From contig NZ_VLLF01000012.1 of assembly GCF_007830545.1 (NCBI RefSeq), positions 62,001-126,000 on the forward strand: a stretch of DNA of 64,000 bases, read 5' to 3'. The position numbers and the translations under genes were made by a program. This DNA comes from Roseibium hamelinense (GTDB taxonomy: Bacteria; Pseudomonadota; Alphaproteobacteria; Rhizobiales; Stappiaceae). The notes under the pieces were generated by a model. The model saw only the letters and a list, made by a program, of their open reading frames with translations. It made no database searches and had not been told where the DNA came from. Positions 61,377 through 64,000 of this stretch are shown here, in pieces (the stretch's first letter is position 1; each line of letters begins with the position of its first letter).

Positions 61377-62828
61377 TCAGCTTCTCAAGACGATCCGGTT
61401 GATCTGGCCGTTGCGTTCGATGTCGAGACGCCAGACACGTGGCGGGGTTTTGGTAATGACCTCCAGCATGCGCGCGCTTTCGATTTCCTGATCGTTGATG
61501 GCCCGCACAATGTCACCGGGACGCAATCCAACCCGCTGAGCCGTGCTGCCCGCCTGGATTTCCGAAATCACCACGCCCTCAAACTCGTCGTCGAGGCGCA
61601 GTTCATCGGCGACAGCTGGCGACAGGTTCATGACAGTCGCGCCTTCGAACGGCGAGTATTCGGTCAGCTCGCGGGTATCACGCGGTACGGTTTCGGGTGC
61701 AGGTTCCAAAACCACGTCGATCTGCTTTTGCTCGCCACTCCGCAGCACTGTAAACCGGGCCACCTCCCCGACAGGCCGTGTTGCAAACCGGTAGCCAAAA
61801 GAATCGGGGTCAAGTACTTCCTTGCCGTCAACGGCAACGACGAGATCACTGACCCGGAGCCCGGCGTCCTCAGCAGGCGAGCCTTCAAAAACATTTGTCA
61901 CGATCACCCCCCGCGGACGGTCGAGTGCCAGCGCCTCTGCAATCTCGGCACCGACCAATTGGACGGTTGCCCCGAGCCAAGGCCGCTGGACCTTCTCTCC
62001 CTGGCCTGCCGCCGAAGCCACAAACCTGGCCATATGCGCCGGAATGGCAAAGCCGATACCGTTCGAACCGCCGGAACGTGAGAAAATCGCCGTGTTGATG
62101 CCGACCAGCTTGCCGGTCATATCCACCAATGCTCCGCCGGAATTGCCCGGGTTAATCGCTGCATCGGTCTGAATGAAGAACTGATAGTCTGTCACGCCAA
62201 CCTGGGTGCGGGCGAGTGCCGAAACAATGCCTTGGGTCACGGTTTGACCGACACCGAAAGGATTACCGATCGCGAGCACAATGTCTCCAACCTCCAAACT
62301 GTCAGAGTCGGCGAACGTTACCTTGTCGAAGGGGCCTTCGTCCTGAATCTGCAAAACGGCAAGATCGGTGCGTTCGTCCTTCAGAACGATCTTTGCGTCG
62401 TACTCACGCCGGTCATTCAACGCGACCCGGACCTCGTCGGCGTCCTTGATAACATGGTGGTTGGTGATAACGATGCCGTCTTCTGAAATGATCACGCCCG
62501 ATCCCAGCGACGACTGCACGCGCTGTTGGGGACGCGACAGACCAGGTCCCGGTTCGCCAAAAAAGCGGCGGAAGAACGGATCGTCAAAAAACGGCGATAC
62601 CCGGCGCTGCTGCACGACTTTCCGGCTGGCGTAGACATTCACGACCGCCGGCGCCACATCCTTGACGATCGGCGCAAAAGACAGCTTGATCTCCTGCTCG
62701 CTGGTCGGAACGAGCCGAAGGTCGGCCTCTGACACGGTTTGTGCTGCCGCCCATCCCGGCAGGGAACACAGACCCAGTCCCGCCAGCACAGCAAGCTGCG
62801 CAAAACGGATTGCTGCGAATTTGCCCAT
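61377..62828 (-). CDS. degP: Do-type periplasmic serine protease (DegP/DegQ)
   Basis: A 483-residue HtrA-family protease and chaperone of the periplasm. The signal peptide ends near AAAQ at about residue 30. The triad is complete: His in IVITNHHVI, Asp in DERTDLAVLQ, Ser in INPGNSGGALVD. Two PDZ domains follow (about 280-370 and 385-480). The ATG at 62828 has AAGGAGAG upstream. Whether it is the DegP or DegQ type cannot be fixed here. Confidence 0.94.
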   Translation of the reverse strand: MGKFAAIRFAQLAVLAGLGLCSLPGWAAAQTVSEADLRLVPTSEQEIKLSFAPIVKDVAPAVVNVYASRKVVQQRRVSPFFDDPFFRRFFGEPGPGLSRPQQRVQSSLGSGVIISEDGIVITNHHVIKDADEVRVALNDRREYDAKIVLKDERTDLAVLQIQDEGPFDKVTFADSDSLEVGDIVLAIGNPFGVGQTVTQGIVSALARTQVGVTDYQFFIQTDAAINPGNSGGALVDMTGKLVGINTAIFSRSGGSNGIGFAIPAHMARFVASAAGQGEKVQRPWLGATVQLVGAEIAEALALDRPRGVIVTNVFEGSPAEDAGLRVSDLVVAVDGKEVLDPDSFGYRFATRPVGEVARFTVLRSGEQKQIDVVLEPAPETVPRDTRELTEYSPFEGATVMNLSPAVADELRLDDEFEGVVISEIQAGSTAQRVGLRPGDIVRAINDQEIESARMLEVITKTPPRVWRLDIERNGQINRIVLRS

Positions 62829-62908
62829 AGCACTCTCCTTGTTTCCGAATCTGCCAATCGGCTGTTCGATTATCCGACAGATAGGGATAAAGAGAGGCAG
62901 GCAAAATG

Positions 62909-62934
62909 AAAAGGCCGCCGAAATCACGGCGGCC
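62909..62934 (-). terminator. Terminator of the chemoreceptor gene
   Basis: GGCCGCCG (62913-62920) pairs with CGGCGGCC (62927-62934) with a six-base loop; on the minus strand a short T run (TTTT) follows. It lies 26 bases after the stop. Confidence 0.82.
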
Positions 62935-62960
62935 TGTTAAACTGTGAGTTCCCCGTGAAC

Positions 62961-64000
62961 TTAAGCAGAGCGGACCTGTTTCAGGAAGACGCGCACTTCG
63001 CTGTCCAGATGATCCGCCTCACGAACGAGATCCGAGACGCGTTCAACAAAGTTGGTTGCGGCAAGATTCGTCTGCTCGGACATGGAAGACACCGCTCCGA
63101 TATCCATAGACACACTGGACGTTCCGCTGGCGGCCCGTTGCGTGTTCTCTGCGATGCCTTTGGTCGCATAGCTCTGTTCGGTCACCGCTGCGGCAACTTC
63201 CGTGACCGACGATGAGATGTCACCGATTGTTTCTTGAATATCGCCGATGGCGGAGACCGCATCATCCGTCGCGGTCCGGATCGCATCGACCTGCTGCTGG
63301 ATTTCGCCGGTTGCCTTCCCGGTTTGTGAGGCAAGTTCCTTGACCTCCGCAGCCACGACCGCAAAGCCCTTGCCCGCCTCTCCGGCGCGCGCGGCTTCAA
63401 TCGTGGCATTCAAGGCCAGGAGATTGGTCTGATCCGCGATATCGCTGATCAAGGTGATAACCTCGCCGATCCGGTTTGCCGCCTCGGCCAGCGAGCGCAC
63501 GGTTCCGTTTGTCGATTGAGCCTTTGAATTGGCGGTCTCAGCAACGCCGGTGGAGCGTTCAATGAGCTCCGAAATCTGCTGGATTGAACTCGACAACTGG
63601 TCGGAAGCAGATGCAATCGATTGCACCTCGGTCATGGCTTCCTGAGAATCAGCGGCCGCACGTGCGGAGGTTTCCCCGGAGTTTTGCGTCAGGTCACGCA
63701 TTTCGTTGGCAGAGTGTTGAAGGTCAGACGCAGATTTGGCAACGTGATCGACAAGCTTGCCGACTGTTGCCTCAAACTCCGCCGCCAATCCGGATAGCAT
63801 TTCGCGCCGTTCCATATCGCGCCGTTCGGCTTCTTGTGCATCCCGGGCAGCCTTGCGTTCGTGTTCTTCCTGCGCGTTCTGTCGGATCTGGACCACCGCG
63901 CGGCCAATATCCCCAATCTCATCGCCGCGGTTCGCCGCAGAGATTTCCGCCTGGGTATCCCCCCGGGCAATATCGCTGAGTGCGGCGGCCAGCAAGCCAA
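62961..64000 (-). CDS. Methyl-accepting chemotaxis protein (C-terminal part; cut by window edge)
   Basis: At least 345 residues of a chemoreceptor are visible; the start is beyond the window. The visible part begins within a HAMP domain ([18 protein letters not shown], then [18 protein letters not shown]) and runs through the long signalling coiled coil. The highly conserved hairpin tip is present: [20 protein letters not shown], then [13 protein letters not shown]. It should control CheA at cell-pole arrays; the ligand-binding part is outside the window. Confidence 0.93.
   Translation of the reverse strand, partial: GLLAAALSDIARGDTQAEISAANRGDEIGDIGRAVVQIRQNAQEEHERKAARDAQEAERRDMERREMLSGLAAEFEATVGKLVDHVAKSASDLQHSANEMRDLTQNSGETSARAAADSQEAMTEVQSIASASDQLSSSIQQISELIERSTGVAETANSKAQSTNGTVRSLAEAANRIGEVITLISDIADQTNLLALNATIEAARAGEAGKGFAVVAAEVKELASQTGKATGEIQQQVDAIRTATDDAVSAIGDIQETIGDISSSVTEVAAAVTEQSYATKGIAENTQRAASGTSSVSMDIGAVSSMSEQTNLAATNFVERVSDLVREADHLDSEVRVFLKQVRSA

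Noticed and set aside
1..64000. CRISPR arrays, insertion sequences, integrases, attachment sites or prophage genes
   Set aside because: I looked for spaced direct repeats, transposase or integrase motifs and phage structural genes and found none.

Overview
This window looks like a chromosomal segment of an alphaproteobacterium of the order Hyphomicrobiales, most like the Stappiaceae (Roseibium/Labrenzia/Stappia group). That placement is inferred from gene content: a ClpS-ClpA pair, a phasin, DUF1489, an ATP12 chaperone, the sqdBDC sulfolipid genes, Anbu with its ATP-grasp partners, a CtrA-type box and many class III cyclases. The GC content is moderately high by eye, with AT-rich intergenic pockets. 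There is no rRNA, CRISPR array, insertion sequence or prophage; the only RNA gene is tRNA-Leu(GAG).

Layout. 0-8 kb: a sugar-type periplasmic binding protein, clpS-clpA, a phasin with GCANTGCA repeats upstream, a D,D-carboxypeptidase with a CtrA-like box, and a VWA/J-protein pair. 8-16 kb: DUF1489, an epimerase, a 44-aa membrane protein, a DUF599 protein overlapping a cyclase tail to tail, a YdcF protein, a MetOD1/GGDEF gene pair broken by two TAA codons, a second ClpP-type gene and another cyclase. 16-25 kb: a translationally coupled LiuR/isovaleryl-CoA dehydrogenase operon, a GH25 lysozyme-like protein, a VOC protein, a TPR/glycosyltransferase-like protein, ohr-ohrR around a 32-bp perfect palindrome, and a polyamine-type binding protein. 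25-36 kb: mgtE, a large PAS-GGDEF-EAL protein, a metzincin, tRNA-Leu, a short FliN, LipB, sqdB-sqdD-sqdC, acylphosphatase and a HAD phosphatase. 36-42 kb: a secreted alpha/beta hydrolase with a strong leader hairpin, and pccA and pccB flanking two small exported proteins. 42-46 kb: the four-gene Anbu operon. 46-64 kb: a second mgtE, then a block containing ATP12, HAD, RluC, CrcB, RarA and DegP homologues. That block is interrupted by a DUF1842 gene in AT-rich DNA, three tandem sterol-desaturase-family genes, a patatin/DUF3376 protein, a membrane protein and a PAS-cyclase. A chemoreceptor is cut by the right edge.

Themes. Second-messenger signalling is dense: three class III nucleotide cyclases, one intact GGDEF-EAL protein and one broken GGDEF gene. 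Lipid work is prominent: sulfolipid synthesis, three di-iron hydroxylase paralogues, a patatin, propionyl-CoA carboxylase and isovaleryl-CoA dehydrogenase. Proteolysis is represented by ClpA/ClpS, a ClpP variant, DegP, Anbu and a metzincin. The observations most worth follow-up are the two ochre codons in the MetOD1/GGDEF pair, the lipid-hydroxylase/patatin cluster inside a housekeeping block, the two-tier hairpin before the secreted hydrolase, and the Anbu operon. No wholly new system can be claimed from sequence alone.
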